Source of the DNA: Cheilinus undulatus
Taxonomy: Eukaryota > Chordata > Actinopteri > Labriformes > Labridae
Length of the DNA: 64,000 bases
Direction: 5' to 3'
NCBI RefSeq assembly: GCF_018320785.1
Contig: NC_054872.1
Coordinates: 41,156,551 to 41,220,550 of the forward strand
Shown here: piece after piece, positions 1 through 11,125 of the stretch
Layout of the letters: every line of letters starts with the position of its first letter
How positions within the stretch are numbered: the first letter of the stretch is position 1
Notes under the pieces: model-generated
Databases searched by the model: none
What the model was told of the DNA's origin: nothing
The model's input: the letters and a program-made list of their open reading frames with translations, nothing else
Made by a program: the position numbers and the translations under genes

Positions 1-184
1 GACTACTCCAATGTAATACCAACATGCTTTTCAGTTGATTTTATTTACTGTCTCAGATATATCTAACTGCTTTCAAAGCCAGAGAAATTCCTAATTTTTA
101 AATTGTAACAGGACGTGTCTTGTTAAGGTGGCTGTAATGACAGAGCCACAACTAGATCAAAATTGCAATTTCAGCTGAAATTGC

Positions 185-796
185 GTGGGGATGCTAAGAG
201 CTGAATTGTGGAAGAACTGCTGAAAATAGTCAAAAGCAGAAAAATAGCTGAAAATAGCATAAAATGGCACAAAAGTAGCTGAAATGGCATTAAATAGCTA
301 AAAAAGGATAAAAAATAACTGCAAGTAGCCTAGAAAAGCTGAACATAGCCTAAAAATAGCTTAAAGTAGCCAAAAAATAGCTGAAAATAGCTTAAGAATA
401 GCTGAAAGTAGCCTTAAATAGCTGAAAATAACATTAAAATAGCTGAAAATAACCTAACAGTAGCTGAAAATGGCATTCAATGGCTGAAAAGGCATAGAAA
501 TAGCTTTAAAAAGCATGGAAATAGCTGATTTGGCCTAGAAGTAGCTGAAAATTGCATTCAATGGCTGAAAAAGCATAAATAGCTGAAAATAGCATGAAAA
601 TAGCTATGTTTTTAAAATTATAAGTTAGAAATGAGAAAAGTTATAGCAGTCGAATGACGAAGAAACTGATTTTTTTTTTAGTTTAAATGGTGTCGATACA
701 ACAAAGTAAGAAGGAGGAGATAGCCGGCACGGAAGAAGAACACTAAACAAAATGGCCGAAGCGGATATCAATAGTCTGAATGCTTAGCATCCCCAC
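185..796. mobile_element. MITE-like element with 14-bp inverted ends and tandem core
   Basis: The ends are perfect 14-bp inverted repeats, GTGGGGATGCTAAG at 185-198 and its complement at 783-796. The interior from about 205 to 607 is a degenerate tandem array built on TAGCTGAAAATAGCAT. It carries no coding frame. It splits an older dispersed repeat whose halves (about 50-130 and 800-1080) resemble 48380-48830. A clean target duplication is not visible. Confidence 0.6.
205..607. repeat. Degenerate tandem repeat, TAGCTGAAAATAGCA unit
   Basis: About twenty imperfect units of 15-20 bp containing TAGCTGAAAATAGC or TAGCCTAAAAATAGC follow one another. Unit length and spacer vary, which is typical of an old minisatellite. 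The array forms the core of the element at 185-796. Confidence 0.8.
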
Positions 797-799
797 TAA

Positions 800-1080
800 T
801 TAGAGACAGGACTTGCTTACCGTTGCAATGTGAATGCTGGATGTTACATTACAGACTGCTACACAAATTAGATGGAACTGCAGTTCTGTGGCTGTATCTC
901 ATTTATGTTTTGTGCTGCTTTATTGTGATGTTCCACGATTATTCTCTGCTATCAGCTGTATGTTCATTTGCCAAAGCTCAGCCCTGTAACATGACCCCCC
1001 TCCCATGCAGAGACCAGGAGTGCTGCTGCTCACCCCACCTGAGGTTTTGTTGTACCAAAACTGCACTCTGAAAGGTTTAC
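800..1080 (+). repeat. Dispersed repeat, right half (related to 48380-48830)
   Basis: The blocks CAGACTGCTACA and AATTATTCTCTG recur in the same order near 48620 and 48706, and the left half (about 50-130) resembles 48490-48560. Open frames here are short and match no family I recognise. The class of the repeat is unknown. Confidence 0.45.
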
Positions 1081-2057
1081 TTTTGCAGCAACACTGGGTA
1101 TTATTATTTCTAAAACTAACTTATTACATTTTAGCCAGGAACACTTACATACATTTAACAGTTTTATTGCAAAATAGATATACTGAATGGCAGCTGTGAG
1201 GCTATTTATAGCATGCCACACAGGAAAATTTGAGGAGTAATTTTTCCAGAGTAAAAGACATTTTACTCAAAAATAGTAAAATTAACTCTTTTTGAGTATA
1301 ATTATAATTATACTGATAATATATTCTGATAATATATTATCAGCCACTACCAGAGTTGGAGTAAAAACACAATGAAATTCTGCTGGGGTAAAATTTTTGC
1401 CACACCCACTTAAGTTCCAATTCAGCTGCCATCACTCATTGACGATCATGGCTGCAGCTCGTTAAGCATCACGGCTGCAGCAATCCTTGGCAATCAAGGT
1501 CTACACACCTGGTGATGAACTTTCAGACACCTGTACTCTACAGCTTCTAATCAGGTAACCTGGCTCCTCTTCAACCTTTGAATCTATTGAGTTTTCAGGG
1601 TGGTTTTTGCCTTGACTAACTCTGTTTGGCCCTCTTTTTGTTTTTTTGCAGTGTCTCCATCTCTCTCCAAAATGCTGTTTATAACTAAATAGTAATCTGA
1701 GTACTCTAATAAAATACTTAGCAATATGTTACCCCAAACACTGCTTAACAGTAATCCAGTACTTTGGTTTCACGGATGAATTTCATGTAATGAGGGAGAA
1801 AAGATGTTAAAAGTGCCCTGCTGTGAGCAATCCCAGAATGCTTTGTGAGGCACTTGCAGCTTAACCAGTAAGGCAACTACGAACAGCTTTTCTCCCATGA
1901 AACTAAAACAAACTAAAATGTTGGTTTACTGTTTAGTAAATACACCCTATGGAGTTCTGGATTTGTTGAACAGACGCCTCAAATCCAAATAAGAAATAAG
2001 CGGTACAGGTGGGCATTTCAGAAAAAAGGGTTTAAAACAGCTGGTATATGTACTTAC

Positions 2058-4292
2058 ATTTGATAAGTTGGATGTATGAAGGTGAGGAACCTGAAAAGAA
2101 ACATCAGACCTCATATTAGTTTCTTTTACTTGCCTTGAGGAACAGATTTTGTAATAGAAGTATATCAAATACCAAACTCACCAGTCATTAAGTCTGAAGG
2201 AGCCAACATTATATCTGCTAAAAAAAAAGATGCAACATTCAGTTTATTCATCTTAGTTTATGTGAATGTACATATTTCAATAAAACACTGAAATGCAATT
2301 TGCTTGTAAATATGTAAAGGATGCTTTTATGTTCATGACATTTTTGAATGTACCTGTGGGTGTAACATAACCTGACTTCTGTGAAGAAGCTGCCCCCTGT
2401 AAAAGAAACATAACAAACAATCATTCTTTGCATCACCAGCAACGTCATACATTATCTTGTTGTCACTGGGGAAAAAGTGCAACTGTCAGTGATCATTGCA
2501 GACTAAGCCCTCATAGTACAAGGGTAAGGAGACTTATGAAGAAGCTTTTTTAAATAAGGTAGGAAAGTTGCATTTTTTTAAAGATAACAAGCTAGGTTTT
2601 AGAATGGTTTTACAAGACTCTGGAACGCTTTAGAATTGTTTCAAAATTAAAAATTGGGAACTTGTTTTGCAAAAATTGACCATGTCAAATAAAAAGCTGC
2701 ATTGTGCACATTTTGATTGGATGTTGCAATCAAATAGTGCATGAATGTGTCTACACTAGATTCTGTCTATAATTTCAAAAAAATGAAGGATATTAAAAAC
2801 AAACAATATGTAGCTTTTTCATCTTAAAGTAGTTCTTTCAATGTTTTTTAATAGTACAAGAACTTTATACATGGAGAATGCCACCAATCCAATTTTCACA
2901 GAGAGTAATGGTCACCTGCTTTCAGTACTATGTAACTTTAATAGCAGGCTGCAGTCCTCTCTTGAAAGTGCATATGGCTGTATGGCACTAGTTCAGAACT
3001 TTCTTTAGATAAAAAGAAGTCAGTTAGCCTGTCTCTTGTCCTTGCAAAGCAGATGGATTGGCCATGTCGGTCATCAAGCATACTCATCTTGCAGAGCTCT
3101 GATCCATAACCTCTGTGGCAATCAGCATCATTTGAAGAGAATAGGGCAGTAGCTAAGCGCAGCTACGGGGCTATCTATGGGCTTGGTTGTGTTGGAAGCC
3201 AATAGTAATGGTTGCCACCAATGCAGCAGTTAGCTTGGATGTAGTCATAGTATTGCAGCAGTTTTATCAGAGACTGAGCACATTACTGTATTAAATAAAG
3301 AGCACAGAACAGCACTGGAAGCTTTTCATGACAGCTAATATATTTTCACTTTTCTGCCAACCTGCCTCAACCTCCTTTGGCATGAGTTTGAGATCATTAA
3401 AACAAGAGCTGAAATCTTTTCTTGGTGGAGAAGATGTTTTTGCACTGCTCTCGACTGGCTTCGGCACAAGTTTTTTCCACCTTCAGGCTCCATCATTGAA
3501 AAACTACAAAAGCAGTTTTCTGCCAAGCTCAGACTTTCGCCAAGCTCAGAGTTTTGCCAAGCTCTGACTTTCGCCAAGCTCGGACTTTCTCCAAGCTCAG
3601 ACTTTCGCTGAGCTCAGCATGACTACTTCCTCATATTGTCTTGTCACTCTGATTGACCATAATGAATATGACATACAGAGCATACATCCAATCACTTTTC
3701 AACAATTTTTTGAAAAGTCCTGCCCTTCCCAAACCCTTTGTATGGGTGGTGTCCCAGTTGAATCTGAAAAATAGCTGTTCAGTGGATTTACAGAACGGTC
3801 TGTCTGGCATCTCAGGTTACCCATCTCTACACTATTTGATACAATGGATCAGAGATGTAGGAGGATGATGATGGATGACGCTTAGAAGAGAGAAAAGAGG
3901 GTGACCAAGAAAGAAACCCAATTAAAAAAAAACACTATCTGACCATGAAGATGTTAATCATCTATCTTATGGCAAAGTGCACCCTACATTTTGTTGCTGT
4001 AGACATGTATAAGTCAGGAAAAGTCCCATTAATCCAATTAAAAGGATTGTACAAATCAGCCTTAATGGTAAGAATAAAGAGTCCTAGCTCAGGTCCATCT
4101 GTTACATCCTGTCAGTTGGGTTGTTGCTGCCATCTAGAGGCTCATGAAGGAACGTTCAAGTGTACTTACCCCAGCTGGCTTTGGTTTGATAGAGATGAGG
4201 ACTGCAGCCATGACCACCATAGCCACAGTGAGGAGACCACACCACACCTGCAGCAGCACGTACTTATGAGAACACCTGGACTGAAGCTCCAT
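2058..4292 (-). CDS. TNF-superfamily type II membrane ligand, 5' exons only (partial)
   Basis: Four exons join in frame on the minus strand: 4170-4292, 2354-2396, 2182-2217 and 2058-2090, each with GT-AG borders. The first encodes a short cytosolic tail (MELQSRCSHK) and one hydrophobic segment at about residues 11-34, as in a type II protein. Small exons of 43, 36 and 33 nt then encode the stalk, ending in SSPSYIQLIK, where the A strand of a TNF domain would begin. Intron phases 0, 1, 1, 1 match the TNF/LTA/LTB plan as I know it (one long exon, small stalk exons, one large domain exon). The large last exon is not visible; it is either left of the window or lost. An upstream in-frame ATG exists at 4376. 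The family call rests on architecture and linkage to apom and bag6; the exact member (TNF, lymphotoxin-like or a fish-specific ligand) cannot be told. Confidence 0.6.
3037..3819 (+). mobile_element. 9-bp-duplication DNA element, long copy with helicase-like fragment
   Basis: The left end is TGTCCTTGCAAAGCAGATGG and the right end ATCTCAGGTTA, matching the ends of the copies at 16538 and 32254. The flanking 9-mers (CCTGTCTCT and CCCATCTCT) agree at 7 of 9 positions. Inside, about 3400-3480 reads KSFLGGEDVFALLSTGFGTS, resembling a decayed helicase motif I (P-loop, usually TGFGKS), so this copy keeps coding sequence lost from the shorter copies. It lies in intron 1 of the TNF-like gene. Confidence 0.6.
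3515..3625 (+). repeat. Short tandem repeat, GCCAAGCTCAGACTTTC unit
   Basis: Six imperfect copies of a 17-20 bp unit lie head to tail. The array is inside the long copy of the element at 3037-3819 and may have expanded after insertion. Confidence 0.75.
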
Positions 4293-4904
4293 TCTGTCAA
4301 ACGCACATATTAGGCATGAGTTTTGTTTGATATTTCTTTTCTGACTGATGGTTTCAGATTCTGAAACTTCAATCATACTCCTAAAGACTCATGGAACTGC
4401 TAATCTTGTGTCTTATTTTGGTAGTTTTTGAGCATTCTTTAATATCGTACTCAACATTTTATTGCTGATGTATGTTGCGGTTTAACAAATGCTTGACTGT
4501 AACTCAGTTAATTTTCACACTGTGTTTTTAGTGTCATGCTGAAATTGAAAATTGACACAACATAATTCAAAATAACTTTCAAAGTAGCTCCACCTTTACC
4601 AGCTGCAACATGCGCAGGAGCAGTTATAACAGCCGTAGCTTCACTCCTTTTAAGGGCTGAAAAACAAGCTAGTTTTAAAATCAGTGGAACTTTTTAGTGT
4701 GATTATCCCACTGTTTGGCCTTCAAAATGTCAGAAAATAAAGAAAAATGTCAAAAAACCCTAAAGCCCACTATGTCCTCAATTGTCATGCCTTGTCTTCA
4801 ACCCAAAATCAGCTTCAGCCACCTGTGACCCCGAGCCTAATAATGGTGTTACAAATAGATAGGTGTTTTAAATCTGTACAACTGTGGTTGTTTTATTAGT
4901 GCAT

Positions 4905-5180
4905 TATAAATGGACACCTGTGGCTGTGAATCAGTGATAGAGCCAGTCGGCTCTTAACTGGATGGTCAGGGGTTTGATTTGCAACTCCTGCAGACATGTC
5001 AGCATGTCCTTGGACAAGGCACTTAACTCCCTGCAGCTGTGTCAGTGGTATATGAATACGTACGGATATGTAAGAATGGGATTAACTAATACTGTTGGCC
5101 ACTTTGCACAGCAGTGTTCTGCAACTGTGTGTGAATGGGTGAGTGTGAGCTGCGTTGTAAAAAGTGTTTGAGACCAGTCA
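4905..5180 (+). repeat. Dispersed teleost repeat (SINE or LINE-tail type)
   Basis: The phrases GGACAAGGCACTTAACTCCC and GTGTGTGAATGGGTGAGTGT are typical of an abundant fish repeat whose consensus ends in a short-period tail. There is no coding content. The assignment is from remembered family resemblance only. Confidence 0.5.
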
Positions 5181-5214
5181 GAAAATTGACATGCATGTTC
5201 AAGTCATTTAGTAT

Positions 5215-6395
5215 TTTACCATTTGACATAGAAAATAATTTGATTTGGTTCAGTTTGATTCTGTTCAGCTAAATTCAGTTGAATCTGATTTGCTCTGGTT
5301 CATTTCAGTTTGGTTTGATTCAATTCAGTCTGATCTAATCTGGCTTGACTTGACTCAACTCAACATGACAAAAACTTGATTGGGTTCAGTTCAGTTCAGT
5401 CTGGTCTGGCTCAGTTTGGCTTTACTTGACCCAATTTGATACAATTTGATTAGATTCAAAATGATACAATAAGATATGATATGATACAAAACAGTACATC
5501 ATGTTGTTATGTTACATTACATTACAAAATGATACAATATGAAACAATATGTTAGGATACAATATGTTACGATACATGATAATAAATTACAACAAGATAC
5601 ATTACACTGCAATAAGGTAAAACATGATAGATAAAGATACGTTAGGATATGATACGATACTTTATGTTATGTTACATTACCTTACTGTACGATATCTTAA
5701 ATTAAAATATGTTACAATATGGTACAAAAGATAGGATATGTAACGATATGTTAGGGTACAATATGATTTGATAAGTTATGTTACGATATGTTACATTAAG
5801 TGATTTTATGATACGTTATAATACATTACGATTGGATATGTTATGTTATGATACATAACAATACGTTAGGATACGATACGTTAGGATTGTGTGTTATGGT
5901 ACATTGCGTTTTGGTACGATACAATATGCTGCTATACATACATTACAATACATACATTACAATATCTTACAATATGTTACGATATGTTACAATACGATGT
6001 TACGTTACATTTCATTTTGATACAGTACAATATGTTATGATACCTTAAGGTACGCCAGATATTTTATATTTTACAATACATTTTATTATGATACAATGCG
6101 ATATGTTACTATACAACATGTTACGCCAGATATGTTTTGATATTTCATTATGATACGATACAGTATGTCAGATATATTACAATATGTTACAATACGATAT
6201 GTTAGGATATGTTGAGTTATGATATATTACGATGATATATTAAGATACCATATGTTAAGTTGTTATGTTATATGTTACGATGAAATTTTAAGAAATGTTT
6301 TGACATGATAGAATAATTAGGACATGATACGATGCCATACGTTGCATTAAGTTCAGTAACGTTAAGTTACATTGCGCTAAGTTACATTATTGAAC
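5215..6395. repeat. Long degenerate simple-sequence tract (TTCAGTTTGATT, then GATACRATATGTTAC)
   Basis: From 5215 to about 5460 the sequence is built from TTCAGTTTGATT-like words. From 5460 to 6395 it is built from TTACGATATGTTACGATAC-like words of 5-10 bp. The second part is rich in near-palindromic ATAT/TAC blocks. It has no plausible coding exon and is about 1.2 kb in total. Confidence 0.85.
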
Positions 6396-6399
6396 GATA

Positions 6400-8500
6400 T
6401 GATTCCATTTATTTGATTTGATTTATTTGGAGGTATAGCTGCCAAAGTACAAATATTGAAACAGCTCGAGATGGAACCACACTGTAAATAAAATGCAGAT
6501 TTAGAAGACTAATTAACACACAGTTGACTGTTAAACTAAGAAAACCTGCCTGAACTGTTTGTTTTGTTTTCCAGAGAAACCCTGTGTTTTCCGCATTGCA
6601 TTCTGGATAAAGACTATCACTTCCCTTGATGCTGTCTCTTTGGGATTTTACCTCAGTGGGAGTACCTTTTAGTCCTTGCAGTGGCATTAAAGGCAGGGAC
6701 AGTTAAAGTTGTGGTCTGATTGTTTACTTGTAAAGACAAAAAAAGAAACTGACCAACATTTCCCGTCACACTACAGACTCTGGAGAGCGTATATGAAGCT
6801 TTTTAAATGCCTAACCTTTAAAGTAAGAGTGCCACGCTGATGTGCAGGTGATTTCCAGTGGCATACTTTACATTCTGCTCCACGTAGCAGGTCTTTACCT
6901 TCCAGTGAGAGGCAGAAAGCGCACACAATTCAGGAGATGGAGTTAGAAAGTGGCACAGCAAGTAGCTGTTCACATGCCGAAATGAACAGGATGATGATGT
7001 AAGCTAAATGACAAAGAATAAGCACAACTGATGCACTGGGAGTCAACTGTGATAACCAGTTCTGCATCTTCAGCGTCTGTGGTGAGGAGCTGTTGACAGT
7101 TGGACATAAATTTGAGCCAGGAAAATGAAAAATATGGCAACAATGTAAGGAAGCCCAAGATGGGCATATATCAATATATTTTGTTTTGCTGTGATAATGA
7201 TAGAAAAAAATATTGTTGCTTGCTTGCAAATCTAGACTTATTTTTCCTGTTATCTTAGGATAACAAAGCTAAAATTTCCTAGATCATCAGTAATTTGTTA
7301 AGATCTTTTGAAAGTCAGATGTTATTTTGGAAACTAATAAAATAAAGTGCATGCATGCATGTCCACCCAAGCTACTAGGGTGACATGCTGTTTGTCTAAT
7401 CACAAGTTTTGTTCTAAGGTCCAAACAGCAACATTTTTCATGAAATAAATATGAGTTTTAGACAATTTTTGAAAGTTCAGGCTGTGATTTCTCATTCGGG
7501 AGGTTGTGGTGCTGATGCCTAGAAATGTAAATTAATACAAGTCTTATTAATAGTCTTACCCTTGATATATAAACTTGAAACAACTTAGCACTTAAAGACA
7601 TACCATTTTGAGCTAATTTAAAAATGTGTTTTGTTAATTCTTAGTCTAGAGCATCAGTTTTGCCTCTAAATTCTGTAAAAGTGCCAAAAATAATGCAAAA
7701 ATTAAAAACAAAAATCACATGTTCAAACATGTCTCTACCCACCGAATGATGGTTTAGTCATTTCTGCAGCTTTTCTTTCAGAAAATCAAATAAAAACATT
7801 ACAAAGTCTGTAGTCTCAGATATTTTTTCAGGAATGCAAATCAATATCTTAAAATACTTTAAGACAAAAACTGAAATCAGTCCCCATCAGCACTCACCTT
7901 GCATATGTTGCACTCTCTGAGTCCAAATTCATCTGCTGCCTCTCAGTCATGGACTTATCTGCTTCACTGGGGTTTCCCTGTCATCAGGGGCTTGTATGTT
8001 AGATACAATGGAGTTTTTTTTTCCTCTGTAAAGAGAGCTGTGGTTACACAGCAGAGGAAGGACGTCGTCTGTGGTGTAGGTGGCCTCTAGCGCTGCTGCT
8101 AGAGTGAATTGCCTGTGGGAAGGAAACTGAGAAACACTGCATATGAAGTGGTTTGAAACTTTTATTAGATGAATGAAACCAAAATGCAGTGCCAGAACTT
8201 TTATGACAAACACATTTCTGTCCCATTAACCTCTAAAAGGGGAGCCTGTAACAGATATTTAAACACTTTCAAGAGGTGTAAACATATTAAATCAGTTGTG
8301 AAGAAACGCCACATTTAGGTGACACAAAAAGTTCTTATTGTTGGTGAAGCCCCTCACTGCCAGCGTCTGTAGTGTTTGGTTTGTGATTTCCCACATCGGC
8401 AAGTCAGTGAGTTTAACACACAACAAGCATGAAAGGGGCTTTTTCCTGCATGTGGTAGGGCTCTCTGTCCTCTTTGCTGAGAATCTACTGAATATACCAT
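6400..8500. other. Unassigned intergenic DNA
   Basis: No supported gene. A minus-strand stretch at 6930-7160 has a hydrophobic run (VVLILCHLAYIIILFI) but no convincing exon chain. At about 7895-7950 on the minus strand a short ATG-to-donor segment (MTERQQMNLDSESATYA, then GTGAGT) could be a leader exon, but no partner exon was found. Confidence 0.5.
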
Positions 8501-8502
8501 GT

Positions 8503-9041
8503 GTAACAAATTTATTAGACCACCTGTCATATTTGTCTCAGAGACCATCCAGCATCATGAAGTGCTTTAATGCAGACTCTTTCATTTTCAGTGAGCTCTC
8601 CACGTTTGACCATTTTGAACAGGAATGAGGAATTTCAAACTGAATTCAACCAAATTTTAGCCGGCCACTGGGCTTCTCTGAGAAGTCAGAAATGAATCAA
8701 GCATAAGACTCAACCACTAAAACTCATTTTTCTGTTCAGGAATGCAAGTAAATAACTATAATTTGACATATTAATCAAGAAATAATAGTATGCTGTACTA
8801 TTTTTTCTGTTTTTTTTGTAAATCAGTACATTTGAAAATTCATGAATAAAAATAATAATTATATTTTAGCATTAAAATTATCATTTAGGTTAAAGAGGTT
8901 TTACATATTGGTGTATTAACCATTGCAGAAACATAAAAAATTATTTTGGTAATGACCAGTGCTGTTAATTTAGGGCAGCTGTGGCATAAACCTTACTTTG
9001 GTTAGGGTTAGGGTGGTCTAATAAATTTGTTAAGCACTGTA
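8503..9041. mobile_element. MITE, Tc1/mariner-like ends (copy 1 of 2)
   Basis: Its right end is TAATAAATTTGTTAAGCACT and its left end contains AACAAATTTATTAGACCACC, the inverted partner. It is closely similar along its length to 25170-25718. The right edge runs into a (TA)n tract, consistent with TA target sites. No transposase is encoded. Just inside the right end it contains GGTTAGGGTTAGGG, absent from the other copy. Confidence 0.8.
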
Positions 9042-9402
9042 TATATATATATATATATAATCAGAAGATTCTCAGCAAAGAACACAGATGGCTCTTCTAC
9101 CAGCAGCCATGGTCATCACATTGAATAACATCCGACGCAAACAAAAACCTGTGCAATGGGGAGATTTTTCTATCATTCAGCACGGGTGGCACAGGGGGGA
9201 CAGGATTCTGATTACCCAGGCCCACAGTAGGGAGAGGCCCTTGAGAAGCCTGCAATGAAATGTGTGTTTTTGTTATTTTTTCTTAGTAATTTGAGTCATT
9301 ATTGAGTCAAAAGTGTCTAAATGAATCAGTCAATGGACTGAAATTTGTATCAAATAGAATAAATAAGTACTGGGGGTGCCCTGCTCCTCCCTTAAAAATG
9401 TC

Positions 9403-9960
9403 CAAATGGGGGGGCAGGTGGCCTAGTGGTTTAAAGGGATACTTCAACATTTTGGCAAATTCGCCCATTGCCATAATTCCTATAGTCTTAGAAAAAGGTT
9501 TGTTACCTTTAGTTGTCGGTGCAGGCTAGTTTTAGATCGGCGTTGCCAAGTTCGGAGCTGCTGTGCCAACTCAATGTAAGCAGACGGTATTTCTGGCTTT
9601 CCCTCATCAAACTCATCAAATACACAATCCAACAACTCCAAAACACTCTCGTGGACAAGTTGTGACCTGCACATTCACCACGCTATGAAATTATCATGGA
9701 ACATTATGATACAGAGATGTTTTAAAGCTAAATGCAAAGCCGGAACTACACTCCAGACATGTCTGCTGCACTGTGTCACTCCACCCAGTGGTTTACTCAA
9801 GAAATAGTTCTGAGTATTTGCTTCATGTGCAGGGGATAAAGTCAGAAATGGGAGAGAGAGTGGGGAGAGACACGCGGTAAAGGGCCACAGGCCGGATTCG
9901 AACCTGAGCCACCCACGTACATGGGTAGCACCTTAGACTGCTAGGCTATCTGTGTGCCCC
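9403..9960. mobile_element. tRNA-derived SINE interrupted by a second element
   Basis: 9403-9433 (GGCAGGTGGCCTAGTGG) begins as the SINE head seen at 62635. At 9433 it meets TTTAAAGGGATACTTCAACA, the start of another short DNA element running to about 9800. A minus-oriented copy of the same SINE type follows at about 9816-9960, with a B box (GGATTCGAACC) at 9893-9903. Nesting order is inferred. Confidence 0.55.
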
Positions 9961-9969
9961 TAAAGTGTT

Positions 9970-10325
9970 AATTTTGTCAGAAATTGATGACATTTTTTCG
10001 TTAAAAGAAGATCAAAGAACAGCACTGAGTTGTTTTCTTTTCAAAAATGACAAAAGTCATGTACTGACATGACTACAGTTGCCATGGTTCACAGCGTTAT
10101 GCAGTTCTCTATGGAGTTTACTCTTTTGGTAGGGGTGTAGCTTGGTAGCAGCTATGTCACATGTTTTGTTGCTCTGATTGGACCGTAGAGATGTGATGGA
10201 CAGAATGATCATCCAGTCACCCTCCGAATTTTTTTTTCAAAGGCTCTTCCATTTCCCAAATGTTGTCTGTGACTGGTTTACCAGATGGATGTGTGAAGCA
10301 AATCCATCTGGCATGCCAGGTTAGT
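9970..10325 (+). mobile_element. 9-bp-duplication DNA element, 5'-truncated copy
   Basis: It aligns to the copies at 16538 and 32254 from the segment AGAAATTGATGACATTTTTT to the right end TGGCATGCCAGGTTA. The left end is missing, cut at the SINE that ends near 9960. The helicase-like frame is broken. Confidence 0.7.
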
Positions 10326-10329
10326 GCCT

Positions 10330-10615
10330 TGGTGGGTACCTTGTCAAATTTTTCCCACCTTAAAGGGATCCTAGAGGGAGCTTTGCCCACAATCACAATA
10401 AGAGAACACCTGGTCACATTTTGCATGCTTTGATGGCATCCTTTATTGAATTTTGAGGCCCCCAGGAATGAAATCTCTGACAGGTGCCAGAACCCAGGTT
10501 GGGATTCAAATTTTGCCCACTTAGATATCATGCTAAAGGGGATTATGTTGTTGCCCACTTGAGGGCCCGAGGATGAAATTTCATCAAATGTTGCCCTCTG
10601 AGTCAACCAGTGCAT
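10330..10615. repeat. Degenerate repeat with TTTGCCCACTT words
   Basis: Several spaced units containing AAATTTTGCCCAC and TTGCCCACTTGAGGG make a minus-strand frame of 132 codons that matches no protein I know. The vocabulary resembles the tandem array at 29130-29890, so the frame is probably repeat-derived, not a gene. Confidence 0.5.
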
Positions 10616-10749
10616 AAAAACAAAGAACTGAAAACAAAAATATAAAAACTAAAATCAATTTACTTACTTAAATCAAATAATTTTAAACCCCATAAAAATT
10701 GTGACCTATCAAAATAGTCAGGACTTTTTTAGTAGAATGTAATGCAAAT

Positions 10750-10915
10750 GGATTTTAATTAGGGCTGTCAGAGTTGGTGTATTAATCACAATTAATTATG
10801 GTCCATCCCTGCAGCCACAGTGATTTAGAATAATTCAGACAGCTCAGTAGACAAATCAAAAGCCATCTGCACTTTGTGATATCAAACATTTACTTTTTAC
10901 AGTTCCCTTATTTGC
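10750..10915. repeat. Dispersed repeat fragment (related to 39925-40240)
   Basis: AGGGCTGTCAGAGTTGGTGT, the CAGCCACAG block and CAGTAGACAAATCA recur near 39930-40140 in the same order. It is probably a decayed MITE that often begins GGGCTGTCAA in fish. No coding content. Confidence 0.5.
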
Positions 10916-10916
10916 A

Positions 10917-11125
10917 GTGCATTCAGAAAGTATTTAGACTGCACTTTTTCAGTTTTCTCATGTTGCAGCCTGATGGTACAGGTGAAAAACTTTATTTTTA
11001 TTCTCATTAATCTACACTCAGTGCCCCATCAAAGTAAAAACAGAATTTTAGATATTTTTCCAAACATATCTAACATAAAAAACTGAAATATCACATCAAC
11101 ATCAGTATTCAAACCCTTTGACACG
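10917..11125 (+). mobile_element. Tc1-like element, 5' end fragment
   Basis: It starts CAGTGCATTCAGAAAGTATT, a Tc1-family terminal repeat. The next 200 bp match the left part of the element at 63040-63600. The transposase region is absent. Confidence 0.7.

Noticed and set aside
913..1221. TNF-domain exon completing the left-edge ligand gene
   Set aside because: The minus-strand frame is only 63 codons, lacks TNF-domain phrases, and the area matches a dispersed repeat.
6930..7229. Small membrane protein gene (hydrophobic run VVLILCHLAYIIILFI)
   Set aside because: Frame and splice phases could not be joined to any upstream exon, including the MTERQQ... candidate; no family resemblance.
10217..10615. 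132-codon minus-strand frame as a gene
   Set aside because: It spans a repeat with TTTGCCCACTT words and the end of a transposon copy; no family motif and no splice context.
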